Positions 43,018-54,925 of a stretch of 64,000 bases of DNA are shown piece by piece. The translations under genes were made by a program, and so were the position numbers. Position 1 is the stretch's first letter. Each line of letters begins with the position of its first letter. Below the pieces are notes generated by a model. It saw only the letters and a list, made by a program, of their open reading frames with translations, did not search any database and had not been told where the DNA came from. The DNA is from Phytophthora quininea (Eukaryota; Oomycota; Peronosporomycetes; Peronosporales; Peronosporaceae), in NCBI GenBank assembly GCA_011947345.1, contig JAAVTG010000094.1, positions 248,001 through 312,000 of the forward strand, given 5' to 3'.

Positions 43018-43638
43018 ATGGGAGCTTACAAGTACCTGGAGGAGCTGTGGAAGCGCAAACAGTCGGACGTGCTGCGCTTCCTGATGCGCGTGCGCGCCTG
43101 GGAGTACCGTCAGCTCCCGGTGATCCACCGCGTGACGGGCCCCACCCGCCTGGACAAGGCTCGCCGTCTGGGCTACAAGGCCAAGCAGGGCTACGTGATT
43201 GTCCGCGTTGCCGTGCGTCGCGGTGGCCGCAAGCGCCCGAACTCGAAGGGTATCGTGTACGGTAAGCCCAAGCACCACGGTATCAACGAGCTTAAGTTCG
43301 AGCGCAACCTGCGCTCCGTGGCCGAGGAGCGCGCCGGCAACAAGTTCACGAACCTGCGCGTGCTGAACTCGTACTGGGTCAACCAGGACGCGACGTACAA
43401 GTACTTTGAGATCATCATGGTGGACTACTCCCACAAGGTCATCCGTCGCGACCCGCGCATCAACTGGATCGCCAACGCCGTGCACAAGGGCCGCCAGCAG
43501 CGCGGCCTGACCTCGGCCGGCCGCCAGGGCCGTGGCCTGCGCAAGCGTGGCCACCGCGCCAACAAGATCATTGGCTCGTCGTTCCGCCAGAACTGGAAGC
43601 GCCGCAACACGCTGTCGCTGCGTCGCTACCGCTCGTAA
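43018..43638 (+). CDS. RPL15: 60S ribosomal protein L15 (eL15)
   Basis: An intact uninterrupted ORF of 206 codons: [20 protein letters not shown] at the start, then [22 protein letters not shown] [55 protein letters not shown] and a basic end [10 protein letters not shown]. Length and sequence match eL15 across eukaryotes. It is a structural component of the large subunit. Codon use is extremely GC3-rich with a few preferred codons (CGC, AAG, GTG), the pattern of highly expressed genes here. An in-frame ATG at 42940 exists, but the residues before [10 protein letters not shown] do not belong to the family; the lead probably represents 5' UTR. Confidence 0.95.
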   Translation: MGAYKYLEELWKRKQSDVLRFLMRVRAWEYRQLPVIHRVTGPTRLDKARRLGYKAKQGYVIVRVAVRRGGRKRPNSKGIVYGKPKHHGINELKFERNLRSVAEERAGNKFTNLRVLNSYWVNQDATYKYFEIIMVDYSHKVIRRDPRINWIANAVHKGRQQRGLTSAGRQGRGLRKRGHRANKIIGSSFRQNWKRRNTLSLRRYRS

Positions 43639-43850
43639 ATGTAGCGCTAGTTGTTCTAACGACAGGAGCTGCCCGCTGGCTGACGATCCTCAGCACATGC
43701 TAAATACACGCGACTTTGCTGCCGAGTTGAAGGCCCTTCACCACCCCCATTGCTTTGTTATCTGTGTGCATTGAGCTCTCGTGTGAACAGGTCAGAAGTG
43801 ACAAAAAGCTCTCATTTACAGTTTGGTACTGTTTTTCTTGTTGGTTGTCT

Positions 43851-44175
43851 TTACTTGGGGCGCAGGTCCTCTAGGGACTGGCGGATCTGCTGCTCGCGGC
43901 CCTTCTTGTGCCTCTCGTAGCGCTCGGCCATGTCTGGCACGTAGAAGATGTCCTTGAAGCCTTGCGGTAGTGAGTCCACGAAGCCCGTGCCGAAGAGTCC
44001 CCACTTCTTGTTGAATTCAGACGACACCTCCGGGTTCGTCATGCGGATGCTGGCGTCCGCAAACTCCTGCGAGGTGCTGGAAGCGCAGGTACGTCAGCAT
44101 CGACACGGCAGCCACCGTCATGCCCGTGACTGCAGACAGCGCCACCGCCGGGAGCGACACTCGCGGACGGCCCAT
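43851..44175 (-). CDS. Small membrane protein, about 107 residues, unrecognised
   Basis: Starts MGRPRVSLPAVALSAVTGMT with one membrane helix (VALSAVTGMTVAAVSMLTYL). A one-base change near 44078-44086 links it to QEFADASIRMTNPEVSSEFN, then GLFGTGFVDSLPQGFKDIFY and a charged C-terminus ending LEDLRPK. Size, one N-terminal TM and a short soluble tail recall mitochondrial inner-membrane accessory proteins, but there is no specific match. Tail-to-tail with RPL15. An additional ATG at 44042 would give only the soluble part. Confidence 0.55.
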
Positions 44176-44281
44176 CGTTTTCGCTTCTGTCAAGTTGGGA
44201 AAAGAGTGTATACAAAGAGTAAGTAGAAAGGTCGTCAATGATGATGCCATAGTACGCGCGCTTTAGATTTTGAACACCAAA

Positions 44282-45528
<1,247 letters not shown>

Positions 45529-45561
45529 TAATTGTGTTGAGGCGGAATATCTGCCGCGGAA

Positions 45562-46770
45562 ATGTCGTTCACGTTGGAAATGTTACGGTATTGGCATTTG
45601 CCTAAAGTTGAGCTCACCGAATCGTCACAATCGAAGATCGCAATGTGCCCCCAGGCCAAGACGGTGCCTTTGAGTTGGGAAGAATGTGGCTGTATGGTGA
45701 AGCAGGTGTGTGCTGCATATATGTGTCCACTGGCGTGCTGTGCTATAATGCTAACGTGTATAATGCAATAGCTTCAAGCAGCAGCTCACTCTTTGCACAA
45801 TCACGGTGCACGATCAAAAAACCTTCGCAGCTCGGACTTACAGTCACGAAAACTGCTTCAAGCTATCCTGTCTTGTCTCCAGGAATTTCGAGAATCGATT
45901 GATGCAGCATATCTTCAAAACAACGACGACAACCAGAGTCAAGACGAAGCGCTATTCGAGAGAGCTCAAATGGAACGGATCGTGGAGGTGCTGGTGGCTT
46001 CACAAATCTGTTCAGGCTGCACCATACCTACCATTGAAGACATTCAGCAACAGCGAGGTGGAGCTATTGAAGACGAGATAGCCGCCGTGACTCAGATCAA
46101 CGCAGCATTGTCCAGTCAAAACCTGCCAGTGATAAGTTCCGCAGACCAAGAACGTCTAATAACGTTGATCTCGAAGCTTCGCCATCAAGAACAGCAACTC
46201 GAATTCCACCGTGGACTTCTGAGAGCCCAACAAGAATCGTCTGGTCCAGCCGGTGTATACTCGATGGAAAATTTCGCGTACGGCAGCACTCCGTTCCCGA
46301 CGTGGCTTCACCTCTTCACTCAGGATGTCCTTCGAGAAACTATCTCGTGTTTTCCGGGTCAGAGTCTCATGGTGTTCGGGTCATCAACTGGTTCACTTGC
46401 CTTCTTTGGAGCGTTGTGTTTGGGACTTTCGTGTGTTGGCGTCGAGATTTTGCCATTCCTGCACGACGTAGCAGAGCAAACGCGCAATGAGCTGCAGATA
46501 TCCGAGGAGAGGTGTCGATTCGTGTGTGCAGATATGCTAACGGTGTCAGTGCAAAACACGTCGATTGTGATGCTCACATCGCAGTGCTGGGATGATTGTT
46601 TATATCAACAGGTCCGGCAAAAACTCGAAGTGGAGCTTCAAGCTGGTGCTCTTGTCATCGACTATAAGGACGACCTAAAATTTTCCACTCGCTTTCAAAT
46701 GGTACAACAATTGAAGCAGCAGCAAGTGTCCTGGACTAACGTGCAGTCGCTTTTCATATTTAAGTGCTAA
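45562..46770 (+). CDS. Class I methyltransferase-like protein (possible DOT1-like fold)
   Basis: Two exons: MSFTLEMLRYWHLPKVELTE to MVKQ, a GTGTGT...TAG intron, then LQAAAHSLHNHGARSKNLRS to a stop at 46770. The N-terminal half is helical with a Cys pair (CSGC). The C-terminal half carries methyltransferase-like motifs: SLMVFGSSTGSLAFFGALCLG (motif I region), GVEILPFLHDVAEQTRN (acidic SAM-ribose contact), RCRFVCADMLT and NTSIVMLTSQCWDD (motif IV). The order resembles DOT1-type and other class I enzymes, although the canonical GxGxG is SSTGS. Substrate unknown. It lies 30 bp downstream of the PP2C gene on the same strand. Confidence 0.6.
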
Positions 46771-47941
46771 ACATTGGGTTTTATTAACGATCGCATGATG
46801 AAAAAGGGATTTTATGAGTAGCCCGTAAATTATTTTTCGGTTTTATTAGAGTTTTTTTAATCCAGTTTTGTTGTTTTTATGTCAGTAAATTCGTTTTTGC
46901 TGTTCAATAATAGTATAGTAGGTGAGCATCAGATATTTCTACAGACAAAGCAAACATAACGTTTGATTGGGAATTCCTTCCAGACGTTGTCTTTTTTCTT
47001 GGCTCCAGACGTCGTATCTGGTCGCCTAAGAGAAAGAATAATAGTTCCTGTAGATATAACACGGCAATCACGAATGTTAAAATTATTAAAAACTTTCTAT
47101 CGCGACATCTAGAGAGCTACACTTGAATAGACACAGTTATTCTTCGTTTAGACAAAACTGAGAGCAACTAGTTTTGGTTAAGATTCCATATTGTATTGTG
47201 AAAACCGATGAGTTTGTCCGACTGATTTAGCCAATAAATAAAGCCAATTTTAGGATTTGACTCATTTTAATGAAGATTTGTAATGAGATTAAAAATTAGG
47301 TTGGTATGTGATAAATAGCGGGTAGCTCTTAATCGGTCGAGGTATAAGCTGACAAGTTCGAATTCAGCGTTGCGGTATGTACACCGTGGTTGTGGGCATT
47401 CTGCTCTTGTGCTTATCCATTTTGTGTGATTGTATATTGCATTTTGTAAGGCATAACCCTGTAAGCCATTGTATCATCCTAACAGTGAACTTGTCTTAGA
47501 ATGCATGCGTCGAATGGATGCTAGTTCCGCAGCACAACCTAGATTGCTATGGTTTTATACTGTGATATGTTATCGGCGTCCTCCTCCTCGAAAAAACCTT
47601 GAAACACACTATATGGGAGGCTGGTCATGGAGAGACACTAGCAGCATGGGATCGAGTGGCGGAGGGTCTAAGAGGCCCCAACATGGCTAAGCCGATATGA
47701 TCCGCCGACGAGCTAGCAATCGCGTTCCTGCCACCACCAAGTACACGATCACGACCGTCACGAGATTATGATATGCCACTCCCGAAGCCAAAACTAACAA
47801 AAACAATAATCAAGCCATATTTATCTGCTCGCTAAACAACCACAAGTTGATTTGGCCAACTTTCCTCGGGCTGAAGCTTTGCCGAGGTTTTGCAATTGCC
47901 CGCATTCCTGGTAGCACCGCGACAGTTGAACCTTTACTCCT
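46771..47941. other. AT-rich intergenic stretch
   Basis: Visibly richer in A and T than the gene blocks, with many TTTT/AAAA runs and no frame longer than about 70 codons. I see no gene, tRNA or clear repeat. A T-loop-like GTTCGAATTC near 47356 is not supported by flanking stems. Confidence 0.5.
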
Positions 47942-48054
47942 TGGAACTCCAGGTTTAGATTACCATCCATATAGGTCAGTGACCAGGGATCACACTTTAA
48001 AAATGCAGTAATACAGGAATTGTGTCAACGCTTACGATTAAACCACCAGTTTAC
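47942..48054 (+). mobile_element. Decayed integrase-core fragment of a Ty3/gypsy-type retroelement
   Basis: One frame reads WNSRFRLPSI, a TAG, then VSDQGSHFKNAVIQELCQRL and RLNHQFT. VSDQGSHFKN is the retroviral-type integrase core around its second catalytic Asp as found in oomycete gypsy elements, and the TAG sits where Trp is usual. Flanking bases up to about 47860 and 48110 are consistent with more integrase in shifted frames (for example TGGGCAA... for WANG-type sequence). No LTRs, RT or chromodomain could be recognised. A fossil. Confidence 0.6.
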
Positions 48055-48803
48055 GTGAATGGGCAAGTTCACGACAGTGATATGGTTATGCGCTCTGGAA
48101 ATACTGTATACATCCATAATCATATCGTTTTATTTACAGTCTGGTCGACATGACCGCCGGTGAGTGTAACTCCATGGCGCTTGGCAGCACTGGGTGTAGG
48201 GATCTCTACAATAGATACAGAACCAGCGAGCGACAGATCAAATGGCTTGGCCATTGCGATTCAAGAGTCAACATGTGGACTGGCTGTTGCGGTTAAACCA
48301 ACGCAAATTCTGGTGTTAAGACGCTTGCGGGGCGTACGAAGCTTTGATGGGGCCGAGAAGCAGATTCACCAGCTGCTCACTCGTTGCTAAACCTTCATTT
48401 ATCGACCGACGCGGTGCCGTTTTCCTGACACTAGCGGTGGTGGCTTTGTACTGCCGAACTTTGACTGCGCAGCAGTGTGGCCGCGGCCGTCACCGACAGG
48501 GTCGTTAGTAAATCAGTAGTAAGAAATATTATGAAGACTTTCCTTTACACTGATACCTGTTCATGTACAGGTCGTTGAAAGTTGACACACTTCGACGCGC
48601 CATCTTCTACACGTTCGTGGGAGTGCGACTCGCCCCAGCTGCTCATGTTGTGGCTTTGCAGAGACTTGCTCGACCTGTTCGTCAGTATGCAATGTGAATA
48701 GAGTAGTCGCTGATCAAAAGTCTGCAGAGGCTGCCATGCAATTTATATTGTGCTTCGTGTTGCTAGGCATGCCGCTAGCATCAGCCGCTTTCGCGGCGAC
48801 ACT

Positions 48804-49152
48804 TCAATATATCCGACGGAGTGTTTCAAACATCTTGTTGTCGTCGTTTCGTTGCGCATAGGCCACGGAGTATGCTTTCGCATCAATAGCGGCTTTCATT
48901 AACTCACACTTCGCTACTAATAGTTTTGACGAGGGCATGTGTGGCTTCGTTAAGGTCTTCAATTATGACTTCTGTCTCCTGATCAACCAGATTGGGTTCA
49001 GGAACACGTGCTTGGATCATTGCAGGGTATATTTCCCTGTCTTTTCCGCCATCTCGTACACCGGAGAGGTGTTCGTCGAGCGGGAATGACGCGTCTTCAT
49101 GCTGCTCAACGAAAGTCTGATTGCCACCTCTTGCGCAAGGCGCATCCTGCAT
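48804..49152 (-). pseudogene. Disrupted ORF of unknown origin
   Basis: Minus-strand frame 48904-49152 reads coding-like at its end: ARVPEPNLVDQETEVIIEDL and NEATHALVKTISS. One base later a second frame continues KCELMKAAIDAKAYSVAYAQ and RNDDNKMFETLRRIY to a stop at 48804. Together they give a plausible helical polypeptide of about 115 residues. It is probably the remnant of an element ORF within the transposon island. No family recognised. Confidence 0.3.
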
Positions 49153-50133
49153 TAGTCAGGGTCCATCCCTCTGTTCTAGCGACGCTTGTATCGCTGTCCT
49201 TCAGAATGTCCTATGCAAATAAATACCATCGGGGATTGGTCTCCTTTGACTGCTACGAAGCCCAAAAAAACGAGGTACCAGCGCAGTTTTAAGGAGAAGA
49301 TTTTTTCAGACTATCGAATCATTAATTGTATCTCGAATTAGTGATATGTTAAAATGTTGCGTCATCGGCTTTGTTATGAAGAACGTCACTTCTACACACA
49401 CAACTAAGACGCAAGGTGCTAGAACTAATCAAATTAAAGTTAGTGCTACATGAACTCGCTATGCTGTTCACTAAAAAGGTAGAAGTCCTCTTCATGAACT
49501 CGTGAGCGAGGATGTGAGACACTGATTTGACTACATCTTGCTACGAAATAGCTATTCTGGTCTGTCGGGAGGGTAAAGGAAACATGGCGACTGTACGAGA
49601 CCTCATAGCGCCAAGCTGCCTGTCGGTAAAGAGGCAATGACCAGGACGGATATAGGCCATCGTTAATAGCTACTAGTAATTTTGAAGTGACGCCAATGTA
49701 CCAGAAACGAAATGACGGTTTCTATAGGTGACACAGCTTATAAAAAGAAGCCGATACATCATAGCAGAAGCACACCGAGAGGGGAAAGTTGGAGCAAACC
49801 TGGAGGGGTGCTATGTGATTACACTGCCTCGTAAGGTCGTCCGAGGTTTTAACGTAAGCGGTGGAAATTCTGTTCTTCCTCATGTTTAGTGCACCATTGG
49901 GCGCCTCCCACAACCAGCACACACGGGTGCCATATTTATAGCAGGTAAGGCAGGCGTAGCAAAGGTATATACTGCCAAATCGCAAATCTTGGTCACCACA
50001 ATTGCCGTGCTTATCACGTTTCCGTCCGGTTGACAGTGAGTTTCTTCATATAAACTCACTATTATCGGACTCAATCCTAACCGGAAACTCCTTAGATCTC
50101 ACTTTCAAATTTGCGCCGCTTGAAGAGAGTTGA
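49153..50133. other. Gene-poor stretch between element remnants
   Basis: No supportable gene. Short minus-strand frames (49446-49637, 49722-50074) show Cys-containing, coding-like words, but stops and frame changes prevent any assignment; they are probably old transposon sequence. Confidence 0.4.
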
Positions 50134-51436
50134 TTGCCCATGGAGATCAGTGACGAGTTTGGCGTGCTTGTGTTGTTTAGCAGCGCGATGGAGCAGCTCA
50201 ACAGGGATGCCAAGGACGCTACACATGAGGTGCATGCATCACTTATAGAGGAAGCGTGGAAGATCGCTATGCGGAAGCGTCATTATCCGGCGGTGCGCTG
50301 TCTAGACTCGCCAAACGATTTGGCCTGGATGGCCCTCTACTCATTTGGAGTTGATCGCAACGTTATCAATGGCACTAGCCTAACGAGGTACGGGGACTGT
50401 CCTTGTTGTTTGCTAGGGGGGCTAATGTTGTTTTGCATGCAGAGCGGCGTTCCACCAGCTGCTGCGGCGCTTTACGCATTTCTGCAAGATCCCACACCCG
50501 TCTTCCAAAGGAAGACAGCCAAACTCCGCTACTACCATCAAGAGCTGGGGTTAGTTCTGACTTTATATGTCGGATCGATGGAGAACAGTACGCTGTACAC
50601 GCTGTTCGGCGTTCCTCCGAGCACGCTTGAAAGGACATTGCGCAAAGTCGAGAAGGCGCTGGCCGATGCGTTGCTGGGATTTTGTTCCGGCTCGTATCTT
50701 GTGGCCGTCTCCGTCAAGGCAAGCCGAACTGTCGTGTCTAGTTGAAGCGCGCAGCCATTCCTCACGCATACCTTTGGTTTTATCGATGGGAAAATACTTA
50801 GGGTATTTTGTTTATTAAAAATATTGCGGGTATAAACTCTTAACTCTTGTGATGTTGTTGCTGTGTTTTGTAGGTTGTGCACCCTTCTAACGTTGATCTT
50901 AAAATGCTACGTACATTAAATGGCTACACTGCATGTTTGCGACTGGCACAACATGCTTTGCGGTGGACGGCGGCATAATCTGGAGCAAACACAATTGTGC
51001 AGGCTCCTGAAACGATTCCGACACCTCGTTGGGGTTTCGTATGGAGCTTTTAGATTCACAGTGTTGCCCCGACACCCGAACGATTGTCGTCTCTGATTCC
51101 GTGTTCCCATCTTCGACGGAGATAACGGGTAGCATCCTCATGCCGCTCAAGGATGGCGACTTCGAACGCACCCTGCCGTCACTTCGAAGCTCCGCACGGA
51201 CTCTGCACAATGCGACTACTTCCGTGCGTCAGACCGCGAACTGGGGTATGGGAAGCATGCACAAAGTGTACGGCCGCCTCAACTTTTCGTTGCTGTTCAA
51301 CCTCGAAGTGCGAGGACTTCGAATCAACAATATTTCTCGGATGGCGGATTATCGAGTTCGCACTGCTGGCATCTCCCAGATTTGGACGATTTTCAGCGTA
51401 GAGATGGACGTTGCGAACACTACGAACTACTTGTAG
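50134..51436 (+). mobile_element. PIF/Harbinger-type transposase, broken copy A
   Basis: An N-terminal ORF (50134-50745) carries the helical region of DDE_Tnp_4 transposases (LGLVLTLYVGSMENSTLYTL, FGVPPSTLERTLRKVE). The frame then changes to ARILWPSPSRQAELSCLVEA, then to TFGFIDGKIL (first catalytic Asp, near 50785). ATYIKWLHCMFATGTTCF and IIWSKHNCAGS follow, with TGA in place of the usual Trp, then VVSDSVFP (second Asp, near 51085), LMPLKDGDFERTLPSLRS and ANWGMGSMHKVYGRL. The last catalytic residue, normally Glu in AEWGMG, is Asn. It ends near NNISRMADYRVRTAGI. Stops, frame changes and a lost catalytic residue make it inactive. Terminal inverted repeats were not identified. Confidence 0.75.
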
Positions 51437-51719
51437 ATTTGCGATATCCTGGCGGACGAATTCAACAACTCTGTATACACCGAACACAACAAGTTATTCT
51501 GCAAGAGATATAAACAGAAATATTTAACCGGAGCTTCTTCCTAATACATCGATACAAATGAACGTGCCTTCCTTTGTCAAAAATTTCTTGGTTCGCCAAA
51601 ACTTCGCCAGCATGACCAGCGTCCTTGGGTCCTACGAGTGTCGTCGCGACAGTCATGATGTCGTCCTTAAGCCTTCCTGGTAAGCGCTCTAATCAAAGAA
51701 TCAGCTCTTGGCTGCGAGC

Positions 51720-52500
51720 TCATGCGTCCTCCTTGTCGCGACGAGTACAATCCTCCATCTCGAGGCGACGGCGGTCCTCAGCTTCAGTATTCTCAGCCAT
51801 GTAGCGAGCGTTTCTAGTGGCGATGTCGTCACGACAACGCTGGTCCTCCTCGATACGACGGACTTCGGCGTTGCGCTCATTTTCCTCACGAAGCATCATC
51901 ATCATTTCTAACATACTTCCGCCCATGCTGGTACTAGCGCGCTCCAGGGCGCCATGTTGTTTCTTCAATCCTGTCGTCGCTTTGACAGCGCGCGTTTGGC
52001 TTTCGTAAAGCTAGCCTTCAACATATCCTTGTCGATCTCGGCTTGGGCTCGCTTAGCCACAATCGTGTCACGGAATGTGTAGAGGTCAGAATCTCCTGGT
52101 CGGTTTGAGGAGCTTGCCAGCGTTTGTAGCGCACAGCATCGAGTTGTCGCGAGAACCCGGCTTGAATCCTCGGACCGCATGTTTCACTGTCGTGTATGAG
52201 GACTTACTCGAAAGTTGATGAGGTATTTTCAAGCCCGGTAGACGAACCGGTCGTGAAGTAATTGGAGCTGGCCGAGGTGTACTCGCGAAATCCTTGAAGC
52301 CTTCTCCATCTTGAGCACTGGACGGCGATATTTGCAGGACATCACTCGAACATCGGCTTGATGGAGCCGAGTCATCGTCATTGACGGATCCATTCCCACA
52401 CGAAAATTCGCGAGAGTCGAGACAGCAATTTGCGGTGCTACCGCCAGCGGCCCGCTGTCCGTCGTCGTTTCTTCTCCATCGTCATCTCGCTCGTAGAAAG
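51720..52500 (-). mobile_element. Decayed accessory ORF, likely of the Harbinger-type element
   Basis: Minus-strand pieces in changing frames encode a Ser/Pro-rich segment (SSDVLQISPSSAQDGEGF, PRPAPITSRPVRLPGLKIP), then KRAQAEIDKDMLKASFTKAK and a C-terminal coiled coil (EMMMMLREENERNAEVRRIE, ending RRLEMEDCTRRDKEDA). Harbinger elements encode a second, DNA-binding Myb/SANT-type protein with a charged coiled C-terminus; this region fits in position, next to transposase remnants on both sides, and in composition. No intact DNA-binding domain is visible, so the assignment is inference. Confidence 0.4.
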
Positions 52501-53726
52501 ATTTTCATGGCTTGTAGTCGAAGCGAAGGTTGGGCTCCGCGATGATATGAATACAGCACCAGCTACGTAACGCCATCCCCAACAGTTCAAGGAGTCATTC
52601 AGCCATCCGTCTTTTTTATCTCGCTGTGTAGTTCAAACTGGCCGTTGACGTGCACAAAATACAATTTAAACAAATGTACATAAAGGAGCTATTTTCGGCT
52701 TTGTACCTAGTTATGGGGGCGCCCTGTGGATGCTCTGTTGTTAACCCCGCTGATGTTGGAACAGTGGCAGACTGTGAGGTGGGGTCTATACTAGCATCGC
52801 TGGTCACATTGATACTGACAAATTACGATGGGGTAAATTTTAAGTACGTGTATACACTTCCGGAGAGGTTCTTGTATGACTTCAAGTTGCGTTATCTTTC
52901 TGGTATAGACCATGTGTTCGGACTCGAACTACGTAAAGGTCGATAAATCACACGATCGGGGTCGTTCGGCCACAACCCCACTTTTTCTGCATTCACCATC
53001 TTGCGTAGTCGTTTCATGTCCACTCGATGTTAGCTTTGCTTCTTGATCAGGCGATGTGACGCCATACGTTGCGTATTAGCGCAGCCATCTAATTCGCTTA
53101 TAAATGGCTGAGACATACATAGTATCGGCTTCCTGGTTCCTCAGTGTTTCGACCAAAGGGCATTTGCGGTTGCTGATCGAATTTGTCTCGAGAACGCTGG
53201 TGCAAGTATAAATTGTACCGGGTATGCCACAGATACTGAAATAGTTTTCCTGATTTGAAAATTCCTAAAAAAATTACAAGTATCCAGAATTCCGAAATAC
53301 GCATATTATAATAACTACAGTTCCGATGCACTTCCTTGCTCGACGAGCACTACCTTCTCGAGGGTTCACTGCCAATATCCAGCAGCAAGCCACCGCCCAG
53401 GCACTGGCTGCTCACTCTGCACAGCTTTTTCCGAGAAAGCATCTCTGACCAATACTAGAGCGGCTGAAATTTTAATTTTTATCAGTACATTTGACAAAAG
53501 AGTACCGCATTGAAAACAGGCTGGACCATTACGCTAATGAAGTTTGTCAACCACTCGTGCGAGCCGGTGGCTTGGTTCCTGGAAGGCGTCAATTGGGGTA
53601 GACAATAGTGGTGGTCGCCGCGACCCATGCCGCGCACGCGGGTGATGATCATGTTTCCACGCCGCAGAAAAGATAAGGCCAAATAGATCGTTCTCGTTGG
53701 CAGCAACAACCAGCTACAGATTACCC
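52501..53726. other. Spacer inside the transposon island
   Basis: A 99-codon plus-strand frame (52650-52946) and an 83-codon minus-strand frame (53482-53733) are present, but neither shows a recognisable domain or a good start context. I see nothing else that can be supported. Confidence 0.4.
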
Positions 53727-54290
53727 TCAACACCGTAAAAATATCGTTCGGGTCTGATTAATTTCGAGTGCACGAACGCGGTATTGAACAACCTGAACAG
53801 GTTGTTCAAACGCAACGAGCGCTTCTTCTGGCAATGGTAACAATACGCGCTTATAAACCATCTCGACCGACCCTATTCCCCACTCCGCGGCCTGCCGAAT
53901 TGACGTAATTGCCGCTAATAACGTTCCTGCAGACTCCCCACTGAGGGCAGTAGACGGCCCAGATCGCCGTCCTCCAAAGGTATCAAAATGCAACCTATCA
54001 TATACTCAGAGCACGGAAACGCGCTGTCTGCTACCACACCGTATCGCATTTCAGGACACAGCTCCGGGTCCAGTAGATTGCGTCTGAAATCGACGCAGTT
54101 TCCACCGTCGTTCCAGGCCCCGGGGCAATTGTGTTTGACCCAGACAATCAGGCCGTCAGCGCTAAAACACAAAGGTCCCTGTCACAAATACATCGTGCAG
54201 CCAACCGTTGTAGTCGGCATTTTGAACATCGAGATCTGGCGGTTGTGGTACCTACGTGAGCACCACGACGTAGATGAGCTATCATAGTAC
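53727..54290 (-). mobile_element. PIF/Harbinger-type transposase, broken copy B
   Basis: Same family as copy A, opposite strand. Reading down the minus strand: ADYNGWLHDVFVTGT (near 54230), CFSADGLIVWVKHNCPGAWN in a second frame, GVVADSAFPCSEYMIGCILI (second catalytic Asp, 54040-54000), PLEDGDLGRLLPS, then after another frame change ITSIRQAAEWGIGSVEMVYK (with the catalytic Glu retained) and VVQYRVRALEINQTRT. The N-terminal half and first catalytic Asp are absent. Not a simple duplicate of A: residues differ at many positions, so the two are diverged family members. Confidence 0.75.
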
Positions 54291-54365
54291 ATATCGTTGC
54301 AATCAATTGTCTCCTATTCTATCCAAAGCAAGCTCTACAGCGTGCGATAAAATCCCCGATAACGA

Positions 54366-54839
54366 ATGTACCATCGCTATGACCTCCGGTGTTTTGGATG
54401 TGCTCAACGCCCAAGCCTAGCATGGCACAACGTGGGTGAAGCTAGAAATTCGTCGGCGCCGTTCCACCGATGGGGTTTCTGCTCCAAAGCTAAATGGCAA
54501 AGATTTTGGGGTTGTATTGCGCGGACTTGGTTAGCGCAGTTCTGGAACGTTCATGGGTTAGGCAACGAGCTTGTTGCCCGCACGAATAACCATCTTGAGC
54601 GTGAGCTGAACGCCCCCATATGTGTCCACTCTTCGATGACGACCTTTGTAAGCGTGGTCAAGACGATGTCAGTCGAGTTCGCCAGCCGTCTCGCAGATAT
54701 GCCGCGTGGCCGTGCACAACATGGACCACGAGAAACTATTCAGCTGCCTGCCCCAATTGAGATTCGCCCAGATATCGAAGATGATTCAGACGATACGCCT
54801 GCGGTGCCCGGGCAAGCGTCCAACGACAGCTCCAACTAG
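54366..54839 (+). mobile_element. C-terminal fragment of a Mutator-like (MULE) transposase
   Basis: A 157-codon frame contains WLAQFWNVHGLGNELVARTN, NHLERELNAPICVHSSMTTF and VSVVKTMSVEFASRLADMPR. The arrangement W..(V)HG..N..VARTNN.LER..REL(N)A plus a histidine/serine-rich SMTTFV block is that of the region following the catalytic core in oomycete MULE transposases. The 5' part is missing. The tail PDIEDDSDDTPAVPGQASN is disordered. Likely a truncated, silent copy. Confidence 0.55.
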
Positions 54840-54889
54840 GAGCAGACCACTCCTGACGTCTAGCTGTGGCGTAATGTACAGTAGCCACC

Positions 54890-54925
54890 ATGACAATTGT
54901 CATTGGCCATCATGACAATTGTCAC
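54890..54925. repeat. Duplicated palindrome (TGACAATTGTCA twice)
   Basis: The 12-bp perfect palindrome TGACAATTGTCA occurs at 54891-54902 and again at 54913-54924, separated by ten bases (TTGGCCATCA). Flanking bases CCACCA/GCCATCA are also similar, so the unit is a direct repeat of about 22 bp that is itself palindromic. It lies 50 bp beyond the MULE fragment and may be part of its terminal sequence. Confidence 0.8.

Noticed and set aside
47340..47400. Possible tRNA (GTTCGAATTC T-loop-like word)
   Set aside because: No five-base T-stem, anticodon arm or acceptor stem can be formed around it.
50134..50745. A stand-alone 203-residue cellular protein
   Set aside because: The sequence matches the helical N-terminal part of DDE_Tnp_4 transposases and continues in other frames into the catalytic region.
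53340..53450. 41-codon plus-strand ORF starting MHFLARRALPSRGFTANI
   Set aside because: Presequence-like start, but too short, inside the transposon island, and without any supporting continuation.
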